Origin: Arthrobotrys musiformis
Taxonomy: Eukaryota; Ascomycota; Orbiliomycetes; Orbiliales; Orbiliaceae
Direction: 5' to 3'
DNA length: 64,000 bases
NCBI GenBank assembly: GCA_036971715.1
Contig: JAVHJL010000003.1
Location: 2,976,001-3,040,000 of the forward strand
Each line of letters opens with the position of its first letter. Position 1 is the first letter of the stretch. A program made the position numbers and the translations under genes. Below the pieces are notes generated by a model, which saw only the letters and a program-made list of their open reading frames with translations, made no database searches and was not told the DNA's origin. Positions 34,975-45,025 of this stretch are shown piece by piece.

Positions 34975-36081
34975 ATGGAAGGTCCCGAGGCAGACGACGC
35001 GCTCGACCAGATTCTCGATGACTCGCTGTGGAACCTTGGTGTCTATGACGCCCACTGTCATCCGACGGATACCATGGACGTTGTCCCTGAGATCCCACAG
35101 CGCAAGATTCGGACGTTAACCATCATGGCGACGAAGGCTGAGGACCAGGAACTTGTTGCGCAGGTAGCACGGACGTATCCTGACCGTGTGGTTCCATCGT
35201 TTGGGTGGCATCCATGGTATAGTTATCGTCTATGGGATGACATGAAGCCAGGCGCCTCAGGTGTCACCGTATCGAAGGAGGAGCACTACCGGTCCGTTTT
35301 GACGGGTGAACCGACTCAAGCGTTTATCGAGACGTTGCCAGAGCCGAAGCCCTTGTCGAAATTTATCGCCGAAACGAGGGATTATCTGGAGGAGTTTCCA
35401 TCAGCGCTCGTTGGAGAAGTCGGCCTGGACCGAGCGTTTCGACTTCCCAACCCCGCTTCGCTCATCGGCCCTGATGATAAGAAGCTGAGTCCGCATAAAA
35501 TCCAAATGGACCACCAAAAGCGTGTTCTGGAAGAGCAAATGCGGCTTGCAGGAGAAATGGATCGGCCGGCCAGCGTGCATGGGGTCAGCGCCCATGGTGT
35601 TCTTTTTGACAGCTTCTCATCCTTGTTCAAGGGCCATGAGAAAGTCGTCCGGTCTAAAAGGACACAAAAGCGGGGCCCTCACGACTTTGAAGGCGACGAG
35701 GACTCGGACGAAGATACGGGACCCAAACCCTTCCCTCCAAGGATATGTCTACATTCCTTCTCAGCGCCGCCGGACTTCATCAAGACTTGGCTAAACCCCA
35801 AAATTCCTGCAAGGGTCTACTTCAGCTTTTCGCATGCTATAAATGTGGGATATGGTTACGAGAAACTTGCAGAAATATTGGCATTAGTACCAGAGGATAG
35901 GCTTCTTGTCGAAAGTGACCTACACATTGCATCTATAGACATGGAGCAGGACCTTGCAAGAATTATTCACAAGGTTTCCCGGGTGCGCCTTTGGGACCCT
36001 CCAGAGACAGTCCGGACGGTCGGGAAGAATTGGATTAATTTCGTCTATGGAGAGACGGCATCGAAAGCGCTAGGGTTATAG
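34975..36081 (+). CDS. TatD-type metal-dependent hydrolase (Scn1-like)
   Basis: A single exon of 368 aa, starting at an ATG in strong context (CACCATGG). It is a TatD-family TIM-barrel hydrolase; S. pombe Scn1, a Cut9-interacting protein, is the closest type I recall. Metal-site motifs in order are YDAHCHPTD (first two His), GWHPWYS, VGEVGLDR (bridging Glu), SVHGVSAHG and CLHSFSA (His ligands), and LLVESD (Asp). The family contains DNases, but for this fungal subgroup the activity is not established. An acidic and basic linker (about residues 225-255, including GDEDSDEDTG) interrupts the barrel and is probably a surface loop. No signal peptide. Confidence 0.85.
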   Translation: MEGPEADDALDQILDDSLWNLGVYDAHCHPTDTMDVVPEIPQRKIRTLTIMATKAEDQELVAQVARTYPDRVVPSFGWHPWYSYRLWDDMKPGASGVTVSKEEHYRSVLTGEPTQAFIETLPEPKPLSKFIAETRDYLEEFPSALVGEVGLDRAFRLPNPASLIGPDDKKLSPHKIQMDHQKRVLEEQMRLAGEMDRPASVHGVSAHGVLFDSFSSLFKGHEKVVRSKRTQKRGPHDFEGDEDSDEDTGPKPFPPRICLHSFSAPPDFIKTWLNPKIPARVYFSFSHAINVGYGYEKLAEILALVPEDRLLVESDLHIASIDMEQDLARIIHKVSRVRLWDPPETVRTVGKNWINFVYGETASKALGL

Positions 36082-36522
36082 GTTCTTGAATAGTCACCTA
36101 GTTACGAAATAAACTTTTAGACATCTACGAATCTACGACATTATGATAACGAACTAGGTATCATGTTTATTTCTGATTTTCTTCACAAAAGCAGTCTAGC
36201 ATACACAAAAACAAAAACCATCCGGAACGCCATCATTATAACCTTCTGTCTGATAATACCATAAAAAAGCAAAAGCCATTAATCGATTCGGAAGAAGCAT
36301 AAAATCATGATTTCCTCCAACTAGCAACTTTAAATTCCTTAACTCCGACAAATGCTCTTTTAAGCCGCTTTTTCTTTTCTTTTCTTTCAAATTCTTTCTG
36401 CAAAGAAGCAATAAGTATACCCCAGAATACATTCCGACTACCGGTATCATGGTAATCCCGCCGATATTCTTAGCAAAAGGCAGACAGACGCCAGGAGTCT
36501 GACTGTTATTTTTTTCTTCTTT
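36082..36522. other. Convergent intergenic region
   Basis: Between the 3' ends of the TatD-like gene and a small membrane-protein gene. AT-rich; nothing recognised. Confidence 0.6.
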
Positions 36523-36813
36523 TCAAGCCGGCGGTTCCTCAGCGGCTGCTTCCAATTCCTTCTCTTCCTGTCTCGCACCTCGCAGGTGCTCGCGTGCGGC
36601 GAGATATCTAACCCAACCAAAGACAAAAATCGCAACCACGATCCCGGCTATCGATAATCCAACAGCCATTCCCACTGATTGGCCTGTCGAGGGACCGAGG
36701 TCTCGCTTGATCCTTTCAGCAGTTGCATGGAGTAATCTGGGGAACGATGCATCGACAGCAAATCTTGCATCCCGTGGCTCATGAGAGATTGATGTGGCTG
36801 GTAGCGGCGCCAT
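36523..36813 (-). CDS. Single-pass membrane protein, 96 aa
   Basis: A single exon. Residues 1-45 are hydrophilic with two Arg/His-rich patches. A glycine-containing membrane helix spans about 49-68 (MAVGLSIAGIVVAIFVFGWV). An amphipathic charged tail follows (RYLAAREHLRGARQEEKELEAAAEEPPA) that could form a coiled coil. The GxxxG-like spacing in the helix is compatible with dimerisation. No family recognised. The gene model is supported by the clear three-part layout and a clean ATG. Confidence 0.6.
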   Translation of the reverse strand: MAPLPATSISHEPRDARFAVDASFPRLLHATAERIKRDLGPSTGQSVGMAVGLSIAGIVVAIFVFGWVRYLAAREHLRGARQEEKELEAAAEEPPA

Positions 36814-38775
36814 TTTATTGGTATCTGTGGAATTTCCGTCGTCGTGCGGCGTGAAAACGTGGTCCTCGTCGAAAGTCCCTAGTTTTGGTCTAGGAACGAC
36901 GGTTCGATGTCTCTCGCTTGTTTGGTGTGCTTTTCGTGATATACCGACTCTTAATCTAGGGATGGGTAATAAGACACACGGCAGAACCGCAAGAAAATCT
37001 TAAAATCTGTACGATATTTCCGTTTTTCTATGACTGTAATTTTTCTTTAAATTTTCTGGTAATTCCCGATCGCGATTTTATAGTGCTGTATGTATAGACG
37101 GGGTCTAATATTAGATTTAATTGTTTCCCCAAATAACAATTCTGCACGTCGATGTATATTAATTGACTTGCACTTACAGATCCAAAATCTTTAATTTAAT
37201 CTTCCCCCCCCCAAATCTTTTTTCCAAGCCTCAAATTCCGCCAAAATCAACACTTATAAACCTTAATTCTCGTGCCTGGACACAAACGGCAACCGACCAT
37301 TAAACGAAATTGATCAAAGACAAAGAAGACAAAGACGAAAAGGAATTGATTCCAAAAGGAAACAAAAAGAGACAGCTGCGCAAGAACTCGGAAGCGATCA
37401 AGCGGCCCTTTTAAAGTTATCAGGCCACGGCGGGAGCAGGCCTGGATCCAATGATTCTTCGAAGAAAAAAAAGTAAAAGAAAAATCCTCAGCTCAATTCC
37501 CACACCGTGTGCAGAGTTCTGGAGGCTTGCTGGTGCGTGCCGCTGTGGGCATCGTCATGCATAAAAGAGAGGAAACCCTCTCTCAGGGTGCGAAATCCTT
37601 GGCCCTTGTTTTTGGGTTAGACCTTTGGTGATGTGCCATTTGTTCTAGGTCACGCACACCGGAACTTCATCGTGGGAATATGCCAATGGTGTGGTTGGGA
37701 ATAGCTAGCAAAATGCGAATTGCACGCAATCGAATCAACCTCATTCGTGGGAGACAGATATACATGTGCGGTATACGAGCCGAGAACTCGGTTAGGACCG
37801 TGATTGTCCAAATTGTCAATTGATAGAAAAAGCGGAATGACACGAAAAGGAAAGTGCTCAAAAATTTTTCAGACTCCCTTGCAGAGGATAGACGCGAAGG
37901 TGAACTGGCAGCATGTCTTCCTTGCGAGTGTGCGCAATCGCGAGCGCAGAGTAAAGAAGAAAAAAAAAAAAAATGGCGGGCCTATAGTCGGACTCTTATG
38001 ATCGTTTTTGCCTTCAATGCATGCATACGTCTACGACCGAAGTAGCTAAACTGACCTATCTATCCGGGATCACTTTTGAGAGGTTTCTGTGATCAACCTT
38101 GAGTACCTGAATACTGCCCACATTCTTGGGATGAGAGTACCCACAGTTGAACCCCAAAAGGTTCCGGGGTATCAATTAAGGTTAGACCGAAGCCGAGTTG
38201 TGCATCCGACGACCGGGGAGGTTGGTCCTTGACAGGGGATTGGTCCACGTCGACGGAGGGTCACGCCTTAAATGCTTTACAATCGAGTCAACATCCGTTT
38301 TTCCCTCTTTGTTGGGAAGACCGTGGGGTCGAGATGGCATCGATGGGTAAGTATGTGATAGTGGATGCATTGGTGTGCAGCGGCAGCAGCGGAACTCCAG
38401 ACCAGCAATGATTTTTTAAAAAATATTTGATGGGCCTTGATCCACCCCTCGAGCTCTCGTCCTTTGGTTCGAGGTGGTTCACGAAAAAAAAATTGTAAAA
38501 CCTCGCACGGCACACGACAAAATATTTTGGATGTTGTGGAACGTCAAAAATAGATATAGGGTTGCGTTTTCCGTGTGTATGATATCATGATTTCAGCCTG
38601 CCGGATCCGAGGAATGGTTGGCTGCATTTTACAAGGTATGCACGATACAAGCCCAATTCCAAGATGCTGGAGCTCCAACAGAAAAAGAGTAGAATTCTCC
38701 TCGAACCATTAAACATTACAATTACTAACTAGATAATTAGTTTACTACGAGTTATCAGATAGTCTTGTGAGGCAT
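36814..38775. other. Intergenic region, about 2 kb
   Basis: No supported gene. It contains C- and A-rich short tracts (37205-37210; 37962-37973) and many short overlapping ORFs without motifs. Confidence 0.55.
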
Positions 38776-40771
38776 CTATAGACTCGAAGAAGTTGTCCCG
38801 ACCATCTTCTCCAACACCCCGCCAATATAGCCAGCAAGATAGTCCTTGCCGACTCCCAAAATCGAATACAGAACCGCGAAAAGTAGACCAACAAGTGTGA
38901 GGAACATCCAAGAGGAATTATCATGCATCGCTCTTCTTAGGCTGTTTACCCATCGCGGGCGCCTCTTGGGAACTGTCAACGCCCTCAACGGGTTGTCGTA
39001 GGACAACTCAATCCCTGCTTCAGGCAAATATGCAACCCCAGAACCGATCCGTTTCCAATACTTCTCCTCATCTGCCACAAGCGATGGCGCCGCCATAGGG
39101 TACGGCTCTTCGACACTTGCCAACGTCCAGTCCGTCCAGCGAACCCAAACACCAGAGGGAAAATCATCGAGCGGGTTACTAGAGTATATATTGGCCTCGC
39201 TGACGACACGACCATTGTCATAGACTTCAATAGGCTTCTTGGAGATCATGTCGTAGATATAGATGTGTTTGCTGGAGGTAAGAGCAAGGTAGGTCCCGCA
39301 GGCGGAGAGCTGGAGGTCGGTGAACCGAAGCTGGTGGCCATTATATTTGTCCGTAGGAATGACAGCAATTGGGTTATCAGAGGCATTATCGCCAGAGATA
39401 CACCAGACAAGGATTTCACCAGCTGTAAAAGATTGTTAGAATTAAATTTAGCCAGGAATTGGATTTTAGGTAATACCTGGACCGCCAGAGACAATTAAAC
39501 TATCAGTGAGAATAAAGTCATGGCTGAATGCAGTGGTATCTATTTTCGAAGAATGAATTACGTTAGAATACTACCTAGCCTACCAAGGAGTATTGGAACT
39601 AAGACTTACATGAGCCCCGGTTCAACGGTAATGGGCCGTTGATGTTCGGAAGCTGGGCAGGCTCGGCTGGTGACACAGCCTTCTTGTGTATCTTTATTTC
39701 TCTTATGATTTTCCCAGTCGTTAGGTCCATGATCACGAAGAACGTGCCCGTGATCTTCCTCATGATAGCGCTAGGATGTCGTGTAATGAGGGCAACTACG
39801 TAAGTCGAGGTAATATGGAAATTTTTGACGTGGGCAAAACCTCTGTAGTCGTCATCCGGGTGATACCAATCAAAAGATACATCGAACTCCCAGATGGGCT
39901 TCGTAACCTCATTTCCCGTCTTTCGGCTATCATTGGCTTTCAAACACACAAATATAGAACGGCAATTTTCAGCATTTGAGAGCTCGGAAATCTTGTCATC
40001 CGGTCCGTGGTGCGTGATAGCAACCATGATATCCTTGTGGGAGGTAAACCGGTCGGGTTGCCGGTCCCCAAATAACCAAGACATCGCCGGATTTCCAGTG
40101 GTGGGGTCGATCTTCGAGACGACGAAGCCACCCCTCTCCGGTTCTTCGGTTATCATGTAGCCAGCGGGAAGCGGGTAAGGGAATAGCCGATGTCTTTCTA
40201 CTCTTCTTGGTCTCCCGCTAGCTTGTCTTGCCCTTTCTTCTCCAGCCTCGAGGAGCCCCGCAGCGACAGCGGTCTTATCATTGTCGATATTACGTGCCTC
40301 GAAGAGGATATTGCCCTTGTCTGCGGGGAGTGGTTGCTTTACGCTGTACGATAGACCTCTACCGTTCCCACAACATGCCATCTCAAAGGTCCGTCTTACA
40401 AAGCCCTCCTTTGTATCCTTGAGGGAAGGTAACTGCCATGGTACCCTCTTTGCTCTAGGGATAGTGACGTCTGATTCGTGGGGGAACGGTTTTTGTAACT
40501 CTTTCATGAACTTGAAAACCGTTCTCCAAGATCGGCTTTCAAGAAAACTCGTCCCCGTAAAGAGAACGTCGTCTAGGTGAATACTAGGATGCATCCCGTA
40601 CCTAACGGCCGCGGGTTTCCATATCGTGCTGTCGTTCTCGCTGCAGAAGATAGTATGGTGGAATTGCCTAGAAACCAATGCGATATTGATAAGTGCATTT
40701 AGGTGATCTCCGTCAGCCGCGGCTGCAAAGTTGATGATTTGCAGCCATATCTCCGGTGGTAAAGTCTCCAT
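38776..40771 (-). CDS. F-box protein with C-terminal membrane anchor
   Basis: Exons 40771-39610, 39539-39477 and 39422-38776 give 623 aa in continuous frame; introns are 70 and 54 bp with GTAAGT/AATAG and GTATTA/TACAG ends. The F-box opens the protein: TLPPEIWLQIINFAAAA, then NIALVSRQFHHTIF. The central part has strand-rich WD/kelch-like stretches (for example FFVIMDLTTGKIIREIKI, HDFILTDSLIVSGG, LSACGTYLALTSSKHIYIYD) that look like propeller blades. Near the end, a hydrophobic helix at about 577-597 (SSWMFLTLVGLLFAVLYSIL) leaves a short tail, as in tail-anchored proteins. A membrane-tethered ubiquitin-ligase adaptor is inferred. Substrate unknown. Confidence 0.75.
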
Positions 40772-41946
40772 TATTGCTGCGCGGTTGTGTTGGGAAAGGC
40801 TCTGGTTTGAGGTTCAGGGATGAGCTCCAGGTTAGGAGTTTGGCGAGGAGCCTTTGAAGTTCAAAGTTGCAGCTGCGTCCGCGTACTTTATATCACCGAG
40901 CCGACGGTGCGAGATGAATGACGTGAAGGAATCCCAAATCAGGGACAGTGCGGGACAGTGTAGCAGTCACTGTGACTATTTTTAAAGGTTTGTTATCGTG
41001 TTCCTTGCATAATTCGTCTTTGGCTCGCGTTAGCCCCGGCTGCACTTCAGCCCCGTGGTTCTCCGTATCGTTTGCCTTAGTCAACTTGCTAGCTTCGAGC
41101 CCTGGGGATGTCAAAGAAGACAGAGTTGCAGGCCGAATAAAGGGATTATAGGTCGCTATTAACACCTAAATTGGAGGCGGGGAGTATAGACATATCGGGT
41201 GACGAATGCAATTACGAAGGATGATGAGTCGTCATATGCATTCTATAATTAAATCGAGTCCCAAAAGGTCAATCAGAAACGTTTTGAAGGCAATTAGGGC
41301 CCAAGCATTGGCAAAAACAACGCAGAATTTACAACATCTCCATTTCAACCCCCGTTACCAGCCTACAGGCCCGCAGGCCTTCTCCTACTACTCGATAAAT
41401 TTATAAACATACTAGAACAGCAAACACGTAGGCACTTAGTATGTAGCAAGGTTTAGAACCAGCTCTTCAAACAAGGCGCCTGAGCCTAGCCGCCGTGTAG
41501 GCCCCAACCTTCACGTAAAGATTCATAGCCTAAGCCGTTGCTACGCAGCATATGCGCATACGAGTCTTGTAATAAAGTATGAAGAAACTTAGTCTCGTAG
41601 CCAGATCATACAAGTGAGCGCCGTGTGGATGTGGCCAGGCTATGTCTGCGGGTTATGAAGAGTTGGTATTTTGGAATGAGCCTAGGAACAGATCTCCCGT
41701 CAACCTGGCCCTATTCCTATGGCACTGGTTACTGTGTGGCACTATATACGTCTTGATAATTGTAACCTAATTATAATGGAAAGGAATCGTCACTAAAACT
41801 ACATCTACACCACTAGTCACTTCGAACTAATTTCCAGGCCCTAGGCCTTTCGATATACAACTTGGAAGAGCGCCGCGTGTTTACACCCAGATAAGCTATA
41901 CAATTTTGTTTTCGTCCTCAAATCCCGTGGAATTTTTGCGTTTTCG
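40772..41946. other. Intergenic region
   Basis: Between the F-box gene start and an orphan ORF. A basic 66-codon ORF at 41206-41406 is present but unsupported. No repeat recognised. Confidence 0.5.
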
Positions 41947-42309
41947 ATGTTGGCTGTATCGCGATTGCCGACCCCGGCTGCAATGTATACAGCGCAACGA
42001 TTCCTTCGATGTTTTGGTCGTCAGCGTTTTTATTCAACCAAGTTTCCGAAAGCCGGGTTGGTGACCAAGATCGCCAGTGTAGCCCCCCAAAAATCCAGTA
42101 TAACAGTCTATACTCCACCTACATCAATCGTGACCCAGAGAAAAGGCGTTAAGGCTGGAGAGAGGACTCCAATTGTCAAGGTCCCTATTTCAGGTGACAA
42201 AGATACTCCTACTCCTGTCATAAACCTTATGCTGGGACCACCCGAGGCGTTTGAGGCTAAGACAGCCAAAGCAGATACCAATGAATCTCTCGGCCATTTG
42301 GGCTGTTAA
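41947..42309 (+). CDS. Orphan protein with mitochondrial-type presequence, 120 aa
   Basis: An ATG ORF whose first 30 residues are rich in Arg, Ala, Ser and Leu and lack acidic residues. It contains RFLRCFGRQRFYSTKF, the classic shape of a mitochondrial presequence with an R-x-Y-S/T cleavage region. The remainder is Pro/Thr/Lys-rich without a known domain. It may be the first exon of a gene that continues in the open frame 42587-43063, but I found no convincing donor and acceptor pair that keeps the frame, so the two are listed apart. Confidence 0.4.
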   Translation: MLAVSRLPTPAAMYTAQRFLRCFGRQRFYSTKFPKAGLVTKIASVAPQKSSITVYTPPTSIVTQRKGVKAGERTPIVKVPISGDKDTPTPVINLMLGPPEAFEAKTAKADTNESLGHLGC

Positions 42310-42586
42310 AAGAGAGATCATTTACAATGTAAGGTTAGCCCTAATTATCGCAACATCCCCATGATATTATACGCTTTCGCCGTATGATAGTACTGAGGCA
42401 TCCCTGCCTTTTAGTCATAAATCAAGTTTTTTTTTTGGTCCTCGCGCATACGCGCAGCAAAGCTCTCTTTATCCGTTCTCTAGCTAGCACAGTTCTCCTA
42501 GAGAGGCTGCTCTAGCTTTGATAGAGTGATTCTATGTTGAGAAAAAAAACGTTTTTTTGCAAATAAGCTTACTTTATGTGGAATAG

Positions 42587-43063
42587 TTTTATAAGTTTCT
42601 ATCCTACTCCCGAATTACGACCGCGGAATCGGCTCCTGTCGTCTCGAGAGACGTGTTCGTCGGAACCATTCAAAAACCTCTACAACTGCAACTCCTAGAG
42701 GTGTTTCTCAAGTCTGAAAAATCTACTTTTGACTTAGACGGCGTGCGGACGCTATTAGATCCCAAAAGTTTGTCGGAAATAGCAAATCAGGTGCACAAAT
42801 GCACCGTCCGAATGGCGCTTGAAACCGCAAAAGTGTTGGAAGGAGACGGTGTGCAGGGCCCACTTCTGATGCCGGCTGTGCTTTTGGTCGCAGGCTATGG
42901 TACCCCTTCAACAATAATGGAGAACGACCCTAGACTAGACTCAAATTTAGACACGGAAAGGCAGAAACATTATTCCTTAATTATGGCGCACCATCCTTTG
43001 ACAAAGTCACTGAAGAAGGAAGTAGGCCATAGGGTTGCAATTGAGCCGGTCGAGAACGCATGA
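42587..43063 (+). CDS. Orphan open frame, likely exon of an unrecognised gene
   Basis: An open plus-strand frame of about 158 codons without an early ATG, preceded by an ATAG acceptor-like site at 42583-42586. The text is protein-like: LQLQLLEVFLKSEKSTFDLD, LLDPKSLSEIANQVHKC, MALETAKVLEGDGVQGPLLM, then a charged end. Alpha-helical character is predicted. No family recognised. It may belong with the presequence ORF 300 bp upstream. Confidence 0.4.
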   Translation, partial: FYKFLSYSRITTAESAPVVSRDVFVGTIQKPLQLQLLEVFLKSEKSTFDLDGVRTLLDPKSLSEIANQVHKCTVRMALETAKVLEGDGVQGPLLMPAVLLVAGYGTPSTIMENDPRLDSNLDTERQKHYSLIMAHHPLTKSLKKEVGHRVAIEPVENA

Positions 43064-43857
43064 GAGAGAGACAAGACTCAAGTCACAAAATAATACTAGT
43101 ACTAGTCCCGGGTTAGCCTCGAGCCATGCGTACTTACACCAGACTAGTACTTGCAACAAATTCGAGAAACCAACACATCATGCATCATCTCTTCAACGAT
43201 CATTGAACTTGAGGCTTCCTTTGGTCGCACCTAAACCCGACTGAATCAAAGGAGTCAGCTACATCTATGTTATGAATATTCGGAACAGAATATTTGTTCT
43301 AAAATGTATTTTTTGAAAAGATAGAATTAATAAATAGTTTAATTTTTAATAAACTTTCTTTGAATCCTAATAACATATATACGGAGTTGAGATGGATAAG
43401 ATTGCTGAGAAATATGCTGAGAAAAACATGTTAAAAATATATTTATATTTTTTGTATGGGAAATTTAGGGTTTCCACTACTGGATTTTGCAGAGGAGTGG
43501 GGAGGTAAGGCTACTGGGGAGCCCTTTAGTAACCCTTCCTTTCAGTCGGGCATTTGTCTCCACAAAGTGGCCTTCGGACTATTGGACTCATTGCTATGAT
43601 ATTAATGATAATCTCTCAGGTCTGAGTACGAGACAAGATAATAATTATCAAACAAAAAATCGGAGATATCCTCGCGAAGGTTAACTACATGCAAAAAATG
43701 ATCAATACCACGAAACAAAAAGATGTGCACATATGTGTGTTCTCAGATAATTTCGATAACAACATTGCCAATAAATAACCAGTCTCGCCAATAACTCCGT
43801 AACTGTGCTGCTTGCAACCACACGTGCATTCAATTCAATACCACGTGTGTGAGCACG
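43064..43857. other. Convergent intergenic region, AT-rich
   Basis: A strongly AT-rich block spans 43260-43460. An inverted repeat lies at 43819-43849, next to the stop of the allergen-like gene. Confidence 0.6.
43819..43849 (-). terminator. CACACGTG/CACGTGTG inverted repeat past the stop codon
   Basis: An eight-base perfect inverted repeat (43819-43826 and 43842-43849) with a 15-base spacer lies 8 bases after the allergen-like stop codon. It could form a 3' UTR hairpin; each arm also contains CACGTG, an E-box core, so a protein-binding role is an alternative. No function is shown. Confidence 0.35.
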
Positions 43858-45025
43858 TTAAACCCCATTAGTGGTCTCGACTCGAGGGTTCAATTTGTCT
43901 AACCAGCTATGTTTGCGGGGACTTGAGCTTTCCTTCGACTTGTTTTTCTTTTTACTCGACGACATCGAGAGCGACCTCGGAATTCTCCTTTCCTTTTCTC
44001 CATCAGATGACGAGGAGGTAGACACCATGCTTGCACGACGATCGTGGTTCTTCTTCGAAGAAAGAGTGTACGCCTTTTCAGCCGCCACTCCGGTCCCAGC
44101 CGCTGCAATTCCTGCAGTAGCAATCCCCGCGGCGGCACCACCGGAATGTTCGCCACTCCGGGTAAATCCAACGTGGGAATTCCCATCGATCTCGAGTGGG
44201 TCTCCCTGATAGTCAATATGCTCCAATGGTTTCTTATTCCCTCCTAGTGAAAATCCATTCTTTGTGAATTCTTCCAAAGTCATCACGGGAAGTACATTCC
44301 CCTTGTGGATGTACGGTTCATGCTCAATATGTTCGTGGATAGGAACCATGGTGTGAACTACGTGGGGGACCACTCGTTCCCGCTCGATGACTGGCTGGAT
44401 GTAGTCATGGATATGGTGGTGGACATGCTCTCCAACTACTACGTTTGTAGAGTTGGTTGTCTCGACAGGAAGAATTTCGCGCTCATCTTTGAATTTACCG
44501 TGCTGGGTGAGGCGTTAGCGGATTAACTAAATTTGGGTGCCTAAAAAAGCGCCCTGGCAAGGCCCGGTTATACTGACCTCGGTCGCAAGCGCCGTCGCGA
44601 TCTCTCTGTCCTTTCCATGGTGACGGGTCCGCTATAGGATTGGCACGAATATTAGCCCCCCGATTTAGAGTTCTAGGGTCTCGACCAGTATCCACATTTC
44701 GAACTTACGTGCTCAACAGGAATGACATTATGGTGATGTTGCTCGGTTTCTACAACCCTATCTTGAATCGGCTGGACATGGATCTGATGATGATGTTGGT
44801 GAATTTCACGGTCGACCGCCTAAAGTCACGACAATATACTTAGCGCCCAGTGGCTTTGTCAGTATGAGGAAGTAGGATATGTATACACACGTGGGTTACT
44901 GTCTCATGTTGTCTTTCCAACACCCGCTCGTGCAGAACGGCTGGCTTCGTTTCCTGCTCTATGTCAACGGAGTGTTTATTCCCGTGGTGCAGGAATTCCG
45001 TGACTGCTTTTTTTGCCGCCTGCAT
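43858..45025 (-). CDS. Histidine-motif allergen-like fungal protein
   Basis: Four exons are inferred: 45025-44891, 44819-44709, 44631-44578 and 44502-43858, giving 314 aa. All introns are phase 0, 71-77 bp, with GTGTGT, GTAAGT and GTCAGT donors; the two 3' introns have GCTAAT and GCTAAC branch sites. The protein belongs to a widespread fungal family annotated as allergen or stress-related. Its repeated signature is HxxxxHHHxIxxxIQPxxxRE: VDREIHQHHHQIHVQPIQDR, then HHNVIPVEH, then VGEHVHHHIHDYIQPVIERE and VVPHVVHTMVPIHEHIEHEP. The 54-nt third exon supplies RTRHHGKDREIATALATE, which fits the family at that position. The C-terminal 130 residues are Ala/Gly-rich and then basic Ser/Lys-rich. No signal peptide. 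Molecular role unknown. Confidence 0.8.
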
